DNA of 64,000 nt, from the NCBI GenBank assembly GCA_029582155.1, contig CM055900.1, forward strand, positions 42,143,236 through 42,207,235, read 5' to 3'. This document shows, piece by piece, positions 49,651-60,084 of the stretch (its first letter is position 1; each line of letters begins with the position of its first letter). The position numbers and the translations under genes are program-made. The notes below the pieces were generated by a model, which saw only the letters and a program-made list of their open reading frames with translations, was not told the DNA's origin and searched no databases. Origin of the DNA: Panopea generosa (lineage: Eukaryota > Mollusca > Bivalvia > Adapedonta > Hiatellidae).

Positions 49651-52081
49651 TTGCTTTGCCAGTTGATACAAGTTTATAAAGATAATAAAACTATGATAAA
49701 ATTTATATTATTAGACATAAGATAAAACAATGAAACATATACATCAAAATCTAGATTTCATTTATAAGTTCATATGCCCATGTAGTTGATCTTTTCACTG
49801 GCAGTAAATAGACCACGTTATACCTATTTCTGTGTCACCGACCTTTACACATGTCACTTTGAATGATATATATCTAATGAAGTAGCATGTTGGCGAGGTC
49901 AACTGGTGTGAATTAAGAGAAGTCATAGGCTCAAATGAAATAACAATTGAAAAATGACAACGACCTACCCTGTTTTGATCAATTTTGCCTCCCATTCTGG
50001 ATATAAATACACTCACATAATGGTGTTTACGTCTGCACCACGATCCAGTGTTTAGTTAACCCAGATCGACCTATCCATAGTTGTATAACTACTGGTGCTA
50101 CTCAAAGTCATGCACCACCATTTGACGACATTGCTGCCCACTATCCAATAACTTGGACTTTATGTTTATTTTGTTGATGTCTTGGATATTATTGTGCCGA
50201 AACTAATCTCTTTTGGACCAAAGTTGTGCCATGAATAACGTGTCTGCTCGAGTTATTAACTTACTTCTAAGTTCATATCTTTATCATTAACTACAATTAG
50301 AATACCTTGCATTGCATCTTTGTTTGGTGTATTTGGCCTTGCATTAAAAACCAGTCTTCATAAAAGTTTCACTTTAGACGAATCAATATAAGAAGGACAA
50401 ATGATTCCACAGAATTATCTAGTTTTGAAGTATTGCTTGGTTTTAATATTTGGTGATTTAACCATTGAAGGGTCTTAAAATGCGACTCAAAATCTTTGAA
50501 AGTGCCGGTCAAGAACATAATAGCATTTTAAATTCCTTAAACATGTGTTCCAAATTTCACATCAGGCAAATACCCCTGGGTCCCATACAGGAACTGTTAG
50601 GACTACTTTTTGGACAATTATAATTTTCTATTGTATTTCTGCAAGTATTAAAATACTGCTGTAGACACCAAACATGATAAAGTCTTTGCAATTGGGATGT
50701 TATGCTAGAAAGAGCAGGATGGGTCCAGTAAAGGTTAAAGTTCAATAAGTTTCTTCACAATATAAATTCATTTATATATAGCACAGAGCATAATTGTTAA
50801 TCATGAGGCTAAGGCTAATAGTGGCCAGGGTACAGGAATTTGATGTTTGCTGTGAATATTATTGGAAAACTGACATGTGATTTTCAATCTATTTAAAATG
50901 TTTTATTCTGTTGATGTTTGAAGTGTTGCCTAATCAATCTTAACTAAGTTTTCTTAATGGTCTAGAACATTATTTAAATGTTGTGCAACAATTTTCTCAT
51001 TAATTTCCATCTTAATTTTGTTAACATTACATGTTGGCTCGATGTGTCATCGAGTTATTGCAAATCAGACTTGATCCACTCAGGGGATGCTGTTTTGCTG
51101 TATTGACAAGATAACGTAGAAGATAATTTTAGCAATAAAGACCATATGAAAATGTGGACATTGAATTATTATTTTATCATTAAGGCCAATTACTTAATGA
51201 CAGTAATGATTTAATCCGTACCAAAATTCATTGGAGTGTCGAGTCTAAAACTCGGACACACAATCTGAAGTTATTTAATTTGCTTTAAAAACAATTTTAC
51301 ATGAAATGAACATCATTTTCCTAAAAAAAATAATAACTCATTTTCAATCATATATTATCAGAAAATATTATAAAATATATTTAACCTAATACCATTCAGA
51401 ATATTATTTTTTACATTTTTTTCTCAAATAGAAAGTATTTTGGATGGTGAATTCTGTAGATTGTAAACCAGCTACATGAAAAGAAGTCTTACATTCAGAC
51501 TCACAAGTTCCAAACACAGGAGAGTGTCTTAAACAAATTTTGTAGTCACTATGGTAACACAAATAAAACAGAAATATTCGATTAAGTTTTTTTCTCATGT
51601 ATTTATTACAAAACAAACAATAAAATATATCACATTACATGTAACATGTGCAACATGGCAGCAACTATCATGCTCAACCACACTATGTAATGTTACACTG
51701 TACCATTAAATGGTGTCATTGTTTATATACTATGTACAAGTATCTTTATTATACTACATTTTGGTAATTTATATATACCAGGTATTTGGATAAAACTAAT
51801 CCAAAATAACATAACATCACAAAGTACAATTGTCTATCAAATCTGTGTTGTGTTTCACCAATTTATGTTTATTGAAAGTCATATTTTTAAACCCTTAAAA
51901 GTATATAGTTATTCCTTAAACACTTATTAAACTTCCGAAACGACTGATTTTTGTTTATAATTTTTAGTCTATTTTACTATTCTAGTTCATACATTTCATG
52001 CTTATTTGACCTCTGAGAAATGCAAAAAAAGATATAAATAGATGTAATATTTTAGATAATTGTGAATTGGTGTCTGTTTAA
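49651..52081. other. AT-rich non-coding DNA
   Basis: I see no supported gene or RNA. Small ORFs (62-73 codons) lack motifs. Confidence 0.5.
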
Positions 52082-52390
52082 GACCGCAGCATGGTCTAGT
52101 GGTAGAGCGTCTGCCTCGCACACGGAAGGTCGTGGGTTCGATCACGGCCGGGTCATACCAAAGACTTTAAAAATGGTACAAGAAGCTTCCTCTCTTGACG
52201 CTCAGCATTTAGAGGAGAGTACTAGGTCTGGTCGGCCTAGTGTCAGTATAATGTGACTGGGTGGGGTATCATACCATGTGTCTGCAGCATGATACTGCAG
52301 TGTGACAGCGCTCAGAATACTGTCTCAAGTAGACACCGTCGCGAAGACTGAAAAATTGTTGAAAGCAACACTAAACACCATACAACAACA
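52082..52390 (+). mobile_element. tRNA(Ala-like)-headed SINE, about 310 bp
   Basis: The head at 52082-52154 has a good A box (tggtctagtgg), a good B box (gggttcgatcacg) and an anticodon stem-loop tctgc-ctcgcac-acgga, giving anticodon CGC with T33 in place. The acceptor stem pairs only in part (gacc/ggtc). A body without coding capacity follows and ends in caacactaaacaccatacaa, caacaa. The mostly intact promoter boxes suggest a young copy. Confidence 0.85.
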
Positions 52391-52689
52391 AATCAATGAT
52401 TATTTCGTTGTACACCTTTGGCATAAAATGGGTAACCACAACTCCATTTGGAACGGCAAAATTGATTATTTATGTGCATATCAATTTGTGTACATTGGTG
52501 AAGGAACAGTTGGAATGAATGAATGAATAGGGTTTTACGACGTACCAACACATTATAGGTTATTCGACACCAACTGGAAGGAAGATTCCAAGTTCACTCT
52601 ACATGTACAAAAACAACAAATTAACATACAGATTTAAAAAAATACATCAACAAATGAATATGCAGAATAAAACTACAACCTTGATACCT
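52391..52689. other. Non-coding DNA with a possible SINE tail
   Basis: The words gaatgaatgaatagggtttt and acgacgtaccaacacat look like part of another dispersed repeat, but I have no second copy in the window. Confidence 0.35.
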
Positions 52690-52940
52690 GCAGAGATTCA
52701 GCAAATTCTATTGTATTACTCAATTTGTTGCTTCTTACGACATGCATAAGCCACAGTGATCCTATTCTTGCCATCACTCATGGCTCCCTGGAACCACATA
52801 GGGGTTGATAATTTAACCACAATAGTGAAAAAAATGACAAAAAATGATAAAATGAACATGTAACCCATTCGGAGGATTCCTACCCCTCTGCAGAGATCGA
52901 CAGTGATTCTATTCGTAGCCGGAACCACACGGGCTATGTT
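52690..52940 (-). mobile_element. Unnamed interspersed repeat X, copy 2
   Basis: The minus strand matches 20285-20540: tacgaatagaatcactgtc, tttatcattttttgtcattt, ggttccagggagccatgagt, ggcaagaataggatcactg and atagaatttgctgaatctctg in order. Confidence 0.75.
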
Positions 52941-52969
52941 TGAACGAATTACATTTACTTTTTTACATA

Positions 52970-53157
52970 TACAGTCAAAGCTGTCTTAACCAACCAGCCA
53001 AGGAAATAATTACAAGCAAATATGACCTTTAAAGACAAGTTGTTACTTAAAACAGGTTAATTTGCTTTGAAAGCATAGAAATGGAAAATAGCAAATGTGG
53101 CTGCTGAAGACAAGTGGCTGCTTAATAGAGGTAACCACTTACACAGATTTGACTGTA
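52970..53157. mobile_element. MITE family 1, copy 2
   Basis: The left end tacagtcaaagctgtctta and the right end, inverted tacagtcaaatctgt, enclose 188 bases with TA at both outer ends. The interior (caagtggctgcttaatagagg) is shared, in the opposite orientation, with the copy at 58844-59025. Confidence 0.85.
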
Positions 53158-54204
53158 CGTGTAAATACCAATATATTCCCAACAAAAGGTAAATTTAATA
53201 CAAAATTTTATAGGATGGATGAACACATCACAAAACAACACATTACAGACATACAAAACAAATGATATACAGTTAAAAAATAACAAACACAACATAATAA
53301 ACTCATCTGACCTAATAACTGCCAAAGGGGTAATCTCCTGCTTATTGTAATAACTAATGTAAATTTTTTCTAGTATTGTAAAGAGCATTACACCATACCT
53401 GTAAGTGTAGAACCAATCACCTACTGCAGATGTTACTATGTGACTGTACAATATGTAGAATATAAGAGACGTTGAAATTTCCCGAAAACCATGTTTTTCA
53501 AACATTTTAGCTATTCTGTAACTATTACTCTATTTCATGCCAGAATTTTATGTACATTGAATCAGAAAATAAAAAAAGCATATAATTCAAATTTTGTTTT
53601 TTTATTTGTAAAACATTGATGCAATAGTTTTGTTAAAAAAGCATGAAATAAAGTTTTTCTCTTGTTTCTGTGCTATTCACTGGTTGTTTAGCTAAAATTT
53701 TACTTCCGTAATTCACATTATGAGAGATGTAATGTGATTATACTCGGAAACAATTATACATATTCATAAAATGATACATCAATATTTTCACATTTTGCAC
53801 TGAGGCTTATCTAGCGTTATGTTTCCAGTGTCCACCGATAGGAGGTAAGTCACACATGCTCAACTGATAGCAACAAATTCTTAAACACGATGTTTGATTC
53901 TACAAATAAATTGCAAAATGCATCAAACATTATGAGAAATTCAGCTGTGTTGTAAAAATTTTAAACAGACCTGTACATTTCTCTAATAAATCATTTGTAT
54001 TTTTTATTATATTTTTTGCCTCATAGCTATCAACTGAGCAAGGGCACCACAAACAATTTTCAAGATAAAAATGTGCATGTTAATGGAGTTTCATTTTAAT
54101 ATATATCAATACATCAATCCAAACTTTTTAAGTATCTTCATCAAATAACAAAAGAAAAAAGATTATTTTTACTTTATCGCTAGAAAAATTGTATAAGTTT
54201 GGTT
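53158..54204. other. AT-rich non-coding DNA
   Basis: I see no supported feature. A 127-codon minus ORF (53122-53505) is hydrophobic and AT-rich, overlaps the end of the MITE and has no motif, so it is not called. Confidence 0.5.
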
Positions 54205-54970
54205 GCGGAAACAATCAATTTTAACTCTGAAGATAATGGTCAGAATTGGCTGGTTATCGATCTTGGCTCAGATTTTATAGAGAATCACACTTTGCGTAAG
54301 TTGGCTACAGTTCAGATAAAGAATACTCTAGTTATTGAACAGAAACAGTAAATTTGAGCATTTTTGACTAATTAAAGGGCCATAACTCTAAAGATAATAG
54401 TCTGAATTGGCTGGTTATTGAACTTGGCCTAGATTTTATAGAGATTCACAGTTTGTGTACGTTTGCTTCAGTTCTGATAAAGAATACTCTAGTTATTGAG
54501 CGAAACAGGTAATTTTAGTATTTTTGACTAATTAAAGGGCCAGAACTCTGAAGATAATGGTCCGTATTGTCTGGTTATCGAACTTGACTTAGATTTTATA
54601 GAGATGCACATTTTGTGTTAGTTTGCTTCAGTTCTGATAATGAATTATCTAGTTAAAATGGTAAATTTTAGCATTTATGACTAATTAAAGGGCCATAACT
54701 CTAAAGATAATAGTCTGAATTGGCTGGTAATTGAACTTGGTCTAGATTTTATAGAGATTCACATTTGTGTATGTTTGCTTTAGTTCTGATAAAGAATACT
54801 CTAGTAATTGAGCAGAAATGGGCAATTTTAGCATTTTTGACTGATTAACGGGCCATTACTCTGAAGATAATGGTCCGTATTGGCTGGTTATTGAACTTGG
54901 CCTAGATTTTATAGAGGTTCACACTTTGTGTAAGTTTGGTTCAGTTCTGATGAAAAATACTCTCGTTATT
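54205..54970. repeat. 160-bp core tandem repeat, about 5 copies
   Basis: The unit includes gggccataactctaaagata, atagtctgaattggctggtt, gaacttggcctagattttat and agttctgataaagaatactc. The word gggcca recurs at 54377, 54537, 54690 and 54850 (160, 153, 160 bases apart), with a partial copy before. Together with the hairpin downstream this has the layout of Helentron/pearl-type elements of bivalves (family knowledge; assignment inferred). Confidence 0.85.
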
Positions 54971-55033
54971 GAAAGGAAACAAAAAACTTGACGCCGCCCA
55001 TACGCCTGCCCGCCGATTTCACCAATCTAATTA

Positions 55034-55060
55034 CCAGGTTTTCAACTTTGAAAAACCTGG
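55034..55060. repeat. 3'-end hairpin of the core-repeat element
   Basis: The palindrome ccaggttttcaa - ctttg - aaaaacctgg, preceded by a GC-rich stretch (gacgccgcccatacgcctgc) and followed by ttaattaatgg. Short hairpins near the 3' end are typical of rolling-circle (Helitron/Helentron) elements. Confidence 0.7.
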
Positions 55061-55924
55061 TTAATTAATGGATCCAATAAAATATTTCATATATTACAGT
55101 TCAAAATTCATGATGGCGATTAATATAAAAAAATAAATATAGAAGAAATTTCAATGATAAAACAAACAATTGACAAAATGTTTTGCATGATATTCAAGAT
55201 ATTGAAATAATTCGAATAGCTTTAACACTGTTTATTGTTTTGTGCATATTTTCAAATACATGTTTATAAAAAATTTCATTTTCCTTTACTGTTTTTACAA
55301 ATTATTTCAGATTCAGATTGAAGTATAGAATAAAGAGATTATTTGACGGGGTTTTGTACAATATGAGAATATATTGTAATGTTACTCATATATATTGTGG
55401 TGAAAATCATATTGGGCTTGATGCCTATGACTTCCGTCCAATATGGCTTTCAATATGCACTTGTAGTACAATATATCTCCAGTTGTACAAAACACTGTCA
55501 AATAACCTTGTAATATATAGCTTTCTTGGCAATAATTAGGCCAAACAGTTTATACTGAAAGACTCTGTAGTTCATTAGCACTTAAACAAAAGAAGTGATT
55601 ATCACATGACTGTCATGTGAAATATTCAAAAATGGATTCTCCTTAAACCATCACAGGCATGGCACTTCAGGATGGAGATCACTTTTCCATTTTAGATAGG
55701 CTGCAGTACAAAACAACCCCTCAATAAGCCCAGGCAATTTCATTGTTATATCCAAGAAATAATTAAATCCTAAAATTTACAGATGCATTTTATCTGTTAA
55801 CAAACTAGGAATTGCAGATAAAATAAATCAACTTAAATCTCAAATTCCTAGCAGGTAGTACACTGTTTATGGGGAAATAAGTCAGCATTCACAATTTGTA
55901 GATCACTTAGTCTCTGCTTGTAGG
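55061..55924. other. Non-coding DNA downstream of WDR59
   Basis: It lies past the WDR59 stop on the minus strand and could hold the end of its 3' UTR. A minus-strand aataaa (tttatt on plus) is at about 55231. No exon is seen. Confidence 0.45.
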
Positions 55925-56790
55925 ACATTGCCAGCATTCCCAGCTTATAAGAACATCGTGTCAACAATCCAGCCTTGCAGAACACTGTGGCAACAATCCA
56001 AACTTGCAGGATACTTAGGCAGTATTTTAAGTTTGCAGGCCACTGTAATCTTTCTCAAAATGTAGAACACTTATTCCCCTAGCTTGTAGGACAATATGTC
56101 AGTATTCTTAGCATGCAGGACATTGTTTTAACAATCCAAGCTTGCAGGACACTGTGTCAACAATCCAAGCCTGCAGGACACTGTGTCAACAATCCAAGCT
56201 TGCAGGACACTGTGTCAACAATCCAAACTTGCAGGACACTGTGTCAACAATCCAAGTTTGCAGGACCCTGTGTCAACAATCCAAACTTGCAGGACACTGT
56301 GTCAACAATCCAAGCTTACAGGACACTGTGTCAACAATCCAAGCCTGCAGGACACTGTGGCAACAATCCAATCTTGCAGGACACTTTGGCAGTATTCCAA
56401 GTCTTCGGGACACTGTAAGCTTTCTCAAAATGTAGGGCACTTATTCCCTTCCACTTGTAGGACACTGTGGCAACAACCCAAACTTGCAGAACACCTTGGC
56501 AACAATCAAAACTTGCAGAACACTGTGTCAACAATCCAAACTTGCAGGACACTGTTGCTGAATTCTAAGTTTGCGGAACATTGTAAGGTTTCTCAAAATG
56601 TAGGACACATATTCCCCCAGCTTGTAGGACACTGTGTCAGTGTTTCCAGCATGTAGGACATTGTTTTACCAATCCAAGCATGCAGGACACTGTGTCAACA
56701 ATCCAAGCTTGCAGGACACTGTCAACAAGCCAAGCTTGCAGGACAATGTGTCAACAATCCAAGCTTGCAAGACACTGTATCTATGTGAAA
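55925..56790. repeat. 29-bp minisatellite starting at the WDR59 stop
   Basis: The unit is acactgtgtcaacaatccaa, gcttgcagg. About 20 clear copies are interrupted by a longer spacer containing tttctcaaaatgtag, at 56051, 56421 and 56589. The first unit begins six bases beyond the WDR59 stop codon, so the array would lie in the 3' UTR. The 12-mer gacactgtatct occurs in the last exon (56840-56851) and in the first unit (56771-56782). Confidence 0.93.
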
Positions 56791-56795
56791 GAACT

Positions 56796-56923
56796 TCAAA
56801 ATGGATTCAACTTTAGACATTGACATCCGCAGCCAGTGGGACACTGTATCTCGTATGTAAACCATTCTTTCATATGACTGGCATGACCACCGTGACCACA
56901 GTTCAGACAGAAGTTGGAGGTTC
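56796..56923 (-). CDS. WDR59: WDR59, last coding exon
   Basis: WDR59 is a subunit of GATOR2, which acts at the lysosome in amino-acid signalling to mTORC1 by opposing GATOR1. After the 3' splice site tgattgtttcag (56935-56924), two bases complete a Gly codon. Then come T-S-N-F-C-L-N-C-G-H-G-G-H-A-S-H-M-K-E-W-F (residues 1-21 of the exon) and a tail E-I-Q-C-P-T-G-C-G-C-Q-C-L-K-L-N-P-F before TGA (56798-56796). The Cys/His spacing C-x2-C-G-H-G-G-H-x2-H and C-P-x-G-C-G-C-x-C is the C-terminal zinc-binding RING-like end shared by GATOR2 WD-repeat subunits, and fits WDR59 better than WDR24 or Mios. The phase-1 intron matches the preceding exon. Tail length matches the family. Confidence 0.9.
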
Positions 56924-58488
56924 CTGAAACAATCATTTACAGAATATACATGCAGGTAAAGGTTTTCATTACTTCAATATTTTTTTCACATTATTTCCCT
57001 TGTATGTAGTGATGTATGCCAGTGTTATATTGTTTTTTATAATATAATGGTTAAAATAACTTTTTATCTGCCTTGAGGACAGATGTCCGACAGAAGGGCC
57101 AGAAATTTACCTTCAACACTTACGACAGATGAAAAATAAAAATTCTTTTTTTTCCTAAAATGGGCATGTTTATGACGGACAACACAGTAGAAGGCTGGTA
57201 ATTGACATGCACACCTTAATGACAGATGACAGTAATTTTTACATACCTCGCACAACTTTATGACATGATACATCCAAAAGACTGTAATATATAAATATTT
57301 CTACTAAATCTCTTCGACAGATGGTACTCTGAACAACCAGTTATTTGCACATACCTCTAGAACCTTTATAATAAATGATGCACTGAAAGGTCTTTATTAC
57401 TACATACCCGGATACAATTTTTATAGATGACACTGAAATGCCTGTAATTTGTACATACATGTAACTGTTATATCTTTCTGACAGATACCACACGACAAGA
57501 CAAGTAATTTATATGTACCTTGGACACCTTTACTGTGGATAACACACTGACCGACCTTTAAGTTGTACATGGACATACCTCGGCAACATTCACTTCAGAT
57601 AACATACTGAAATACCTTTAAGTTATACCGATCTCAGCCACCTTGATGACAGATAACACACTAAAATGCCTATAAGTTGTACATACCTCCGCCACCTTCA
57701 TGATAAATAACACTGAAAGGCCTGTAATTTATACATACCTCGGACACCTTTACGACAGATAACATACTGAAATGCCTGAAAGTTGTACGTATCTCAGACA
57801 CCTTCACGACAGATAACACACTGAAATGCCTGCAAGTTGTACGTACCTTGGACACCTTTATGATGGATAACATGAAATGTGTGTAAGTTGTATGTACCTC
57901 GGACACCTTTACAACAGATAAGACACTAAAATGCCTGTAAGTTGTACGTACCTGTGACACCTTTACGACAGATATGACACTGAAATGCCTGTAAGTTGTA
58001 CATACCTACGACACCTTTTCAAAAGATAATACACCAAAATGCCTGTAAGTTGTACATACCTCGGCCACCTTTATGACAGATAACACACTGAAATGCCTGT
58101 AAGTTGTAAGTACCTCGCACACCCTTACGACAGATAAGACACTGAAATGCCTATAAGTAGTACGTACCTCAGACACCTTTACGACAGATAAGACACTGAA
58201 ATGCCTGTAAGTTGTACGTACTTGGACACCATTACAACAGATAACACACTGAAATGCTTGTAAGTTGTACTTTCCTCGGCAACCTTAACAACAGATAACA
58301 CACTGAAATGCCTGCAAGTTGTACGTACCTCAGACACTTTTACGACAGATAACACACTGAAATGCCTGTAAGTTGTACATACCTCGAACACCTTTATGAC
58401 AGATAACATGAAATGTGTGTAAGTTGTATATACCTTGGTCAACTTTACAACAGATAACAACATTGAAATGCCTGTAAGTTGTACGTAC
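56924..58488 (-). other. WDR59 last intron, mostly tandem array
   Basis: The phase-1 intron of 1,565 bases runs from the donor gtacgtac at 58488 to the acceptor tttcag ending at 56924. All but about 150 bases at the acceptor side is the 54-bp array. Confidence 0.85.
57080..58488 (-). repeat. 54-bp array made of a WDR59 exon end plus splice donor
   Basis: On the minus strand the unit is gcatttcagtgtgttatctg, tcgtaaaggtgtctgag, then gtacgtacaacttacag. The first 37 bases copy the last 37 bases of the WDR59 exon at 58489-58596 (which reads gcatttcag...gtccgag), and the last 17 copy the start of the intron with its GT donor. Around 15 clear units lie between 57660 and 58488; decayed ones reach about 57080. 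Most copies keep a GTAC/GTATGT donor word. The exon CGA codon is TGA in many copies, as expected of CpG decay. Copies get more diverged with distance from the exon. Confidence 0.93.
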
Positions 58489-58596
58489 CTCGGACACCTT
58501 TATGACATATAACACACTGAAATGCCTGCATTTTACATGTGCCACATTTCACACCACGGACCTCCGCCTTACAATGATGACACTGCACACCAAATT
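58489..58596 (-). CDS. WDR59: WDR59, penultimate coding exon
   Basis: This 108-base exon sits between the acceptor gattttccttccag and the donor cgag|gtacgtac, both in phase 1. It reads (E)-F-G-V-Q-C-H-H-C-K-A-E-V-R-G-V-K-C-G-T-C, then K-M-Q-A-F-Q-C-V-I-C-H-K-G-V-R-(G). The three cysteine pairs (C-H-H-C, C-G-T-C, C-V-I-C-H) start the zinc-binding domain that the last exon completes. Spliced, the join gives V-R-G-T-S-N-F-C, as expected for WDR59. Its 3' end and donor are the source of the 54-bp array in the following intron, so the true donor must compete with many copies of itself. Confidence 0.92.
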
Positions 58597-58750
58597 CTGG
58601 AAGGAAAATCGGAAATACAAAATTTTATTGTTACATATAATTATGTTATATTATTCACTTTAAATATCAGGAATGTTTGTATTTTTTGTTTATTTTTTAT
58701 TACAGGATTTTTAAGCATAAACATCGTTTGGTATAGTTATCATTTTTTGT

Positions 58751-58791
58751 CATTATGTGATGTGATTTATGATAAATCACATCACATAATG
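58751..58791. repeat. Perfect 19-bp-arm palindrome
   Basis: The arm cattatgtgatgtgattta, loop tga and arm taaatcacatcacataatg are perfectly complementary. It lies in the WDR59 intron between the exons at 58596 and 59098, 53 bases from a MITE. No target-site duplication is obvious. Confidence 0.9.
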
Positions 58792-58843
58792 CAAAGAAAT
58801 GACACAAATGTTCATGGACACAAATCTGTCATATTATGTAATG

Positions 58844-59025
58844 TACAGTCAAACCTGTATAAGTGGTCACCTCTATTCAGCCACCACTTGTCCTAAGCAG
58901 CCACATTTGTTATTTCCCATTGATATGCCTTCAGATCAAATTAACCTGCATTAAACAACAACCTGTCTTAAAAGGCCACTTTTGCTCCTTCCCTTGACCG
59001 GCTGCTTAAGACAGGTTTGACAGTA
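58844..59025. mobile_element. MITE family 1, copy 3, inside a WDR59 intron
   Basis: The left end tacagtcaaacctgtataag and the right end, inverted tactgtcaaacctgtcttaa, enclose 182 bases with TA at both outer ends. It fills over a third of the 501-base intron between the exons at 58596 and 59098. Confidence 0.88.
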
Positions 59026-59097
59026 CTATGTGCTTAATTGTCCAACATCTTCTGTTAGTCATATTTGTGTATGAAGAGAGGAGAATTGGGTACCAAC

Positions 59098-59240
59098 CTA
59101 TTCCAGCATGAGGTTCTGGTGGAATGGTCACATGCTTCAATATATGTGCAGACTGGTTACGCAGTCCCCATCTATACAGAATATCTGCATACACTCGTAG
59201 GTAATGGTCATACTGTGGATATTTAGATGGGTCCAACATC
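59098..59240 (-). CDS. WDR59: WDR59, third-last coding exon
   Basis: After the acceptor catgtgtatttcag the 143-base exon gives M-L-D-P-S-K-Y-P-Q-Y-D-H-Y-L-R-V-Y-A-D-I, then L-Y-R-W-G-L-R-N-Q-S-A-H-I-L-K-H-V, then T-I-P-P-E-P-H-A-G-I, and ends at the donor aatag|gttggtac in phase 1. The Y-A-D-I-L-Y-R-W-G-L helix just before the zinc-binding part is typical of WDR59. Joining to the next exon makes A-G-I-E-F-G-V-Q-C. The apparent ATG at the start is internal, not an initiation codon. The exon needs a preceding exon that ends in phase 2. Confidence 0.9.
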
Positions 59241-59259
59241 CTGAAATACACATGAACCT

Positions 59260-59814
59260 TCAACTTATTTCTATCTTACAAAACTGTAATTATGAATGTT
59301 TTACGTTTGTCTGTATGGTGTCTTTTTCAAACAATATGTCAAAAATTCATCATTCCCAAGATCTGCAGTCATGACATTTAACACCTGGGTTACATTTCAG
59401 AAAAAAAACTTACGATAAAAATCAGTGGTAAACGTTAAGTAATAAACTTTCATAATATTGTTCATGGTCGCCCAAATGAATTTTAGATTGTTTTTTCAGA
59501 AAACATACCATTTTATGAAAAATTCAACCCAAGGTTGGATTAATCTGGATTGATATTTAACATATCATGAATGATACTTACTTTACAACCTATTCTTATC
59601 TTAAGTCACTGTCTACTTGCCCACATATTCAGAGGTGGGAAACATGATTGTAGAGCAGCTAATTCAACATGACTGTGCTGACTAACATATGTGGCGTTAG
59701 GGATTGTGCGAAAATATTGCAATGATTAATTATTCAAGGTTAACCCAGACATTGTTTTGGTTATAGATACACTGTGTAAGCTTGCTTAAAATCCAGATTT
59801 GTTTGAATATTTAG
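59260..59814. other. WDR59 intron sequence
   Basis: A small exon that would bridge the phases of 60563-60444 and 59240-59098 may hide here, but I could not find one with sound splice sites and an open frame. Confidence 0.45.
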
Positions 59815-60062
59815 CATCATTTTTATGCCATTGAGGGCTAAATGATGATCAATCTAACACGACTCTTTCCTGGGATTCTGGAAAGTTGATCAGTACTCCA
59901 GTACACCAATCTCTGCCGGTTACTCCTAAAACTTTCCCACTTGAATCAGCATTGAGAGAAGAATGGCGATGAGAGGGAATGTCATATATCAATCATCAAG
60001 GAGACTGTAGCCAAGCGGGAATTGATAATCAGATGACTACCAGCTGAGCTAACCGAGCCCAG
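59815..60062 (-). mobile_element. tRNA-derived SINE Z, copy 2
   Basis: The minus-strand head (gggctcggttagctcagctg, gtagtcatctgattatcaat) has a clear A box, but the B-box half is shortened. The body (plus-strand words agcatcatttttatgccatt, ctttcctgggattctgg, actttcccacttgaatcagc) matches the copies at 28985 and 60085. Confidence 0.8.
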
Positions 60063-60084
60063 CATGCAATGATAAATTTGGGTG

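Noticed and set aside
52082..52154. Functional tRNA-Ala gene
   Set aside because: The acceptor stem is only partly paired and a SINE body with an A/C-rich tail follows without a T-run terminator, so it is a SINE head.
53122..53505. 127-codon minus ORF, hydrophobic
   Set aside because: AT-rich composition gives many F/I/Y codons by chance. It overlaps a MITE end and shows no signal, motif or splice context.
57670..58545. Minus ORFs with R-H-F-S-V-L-S-V-V-K-V-S-E repeats
   Set aside because: They read the exon-derived 54-bp array in a frame different from the real WDR59 exon frame, so they are not protein repeats.
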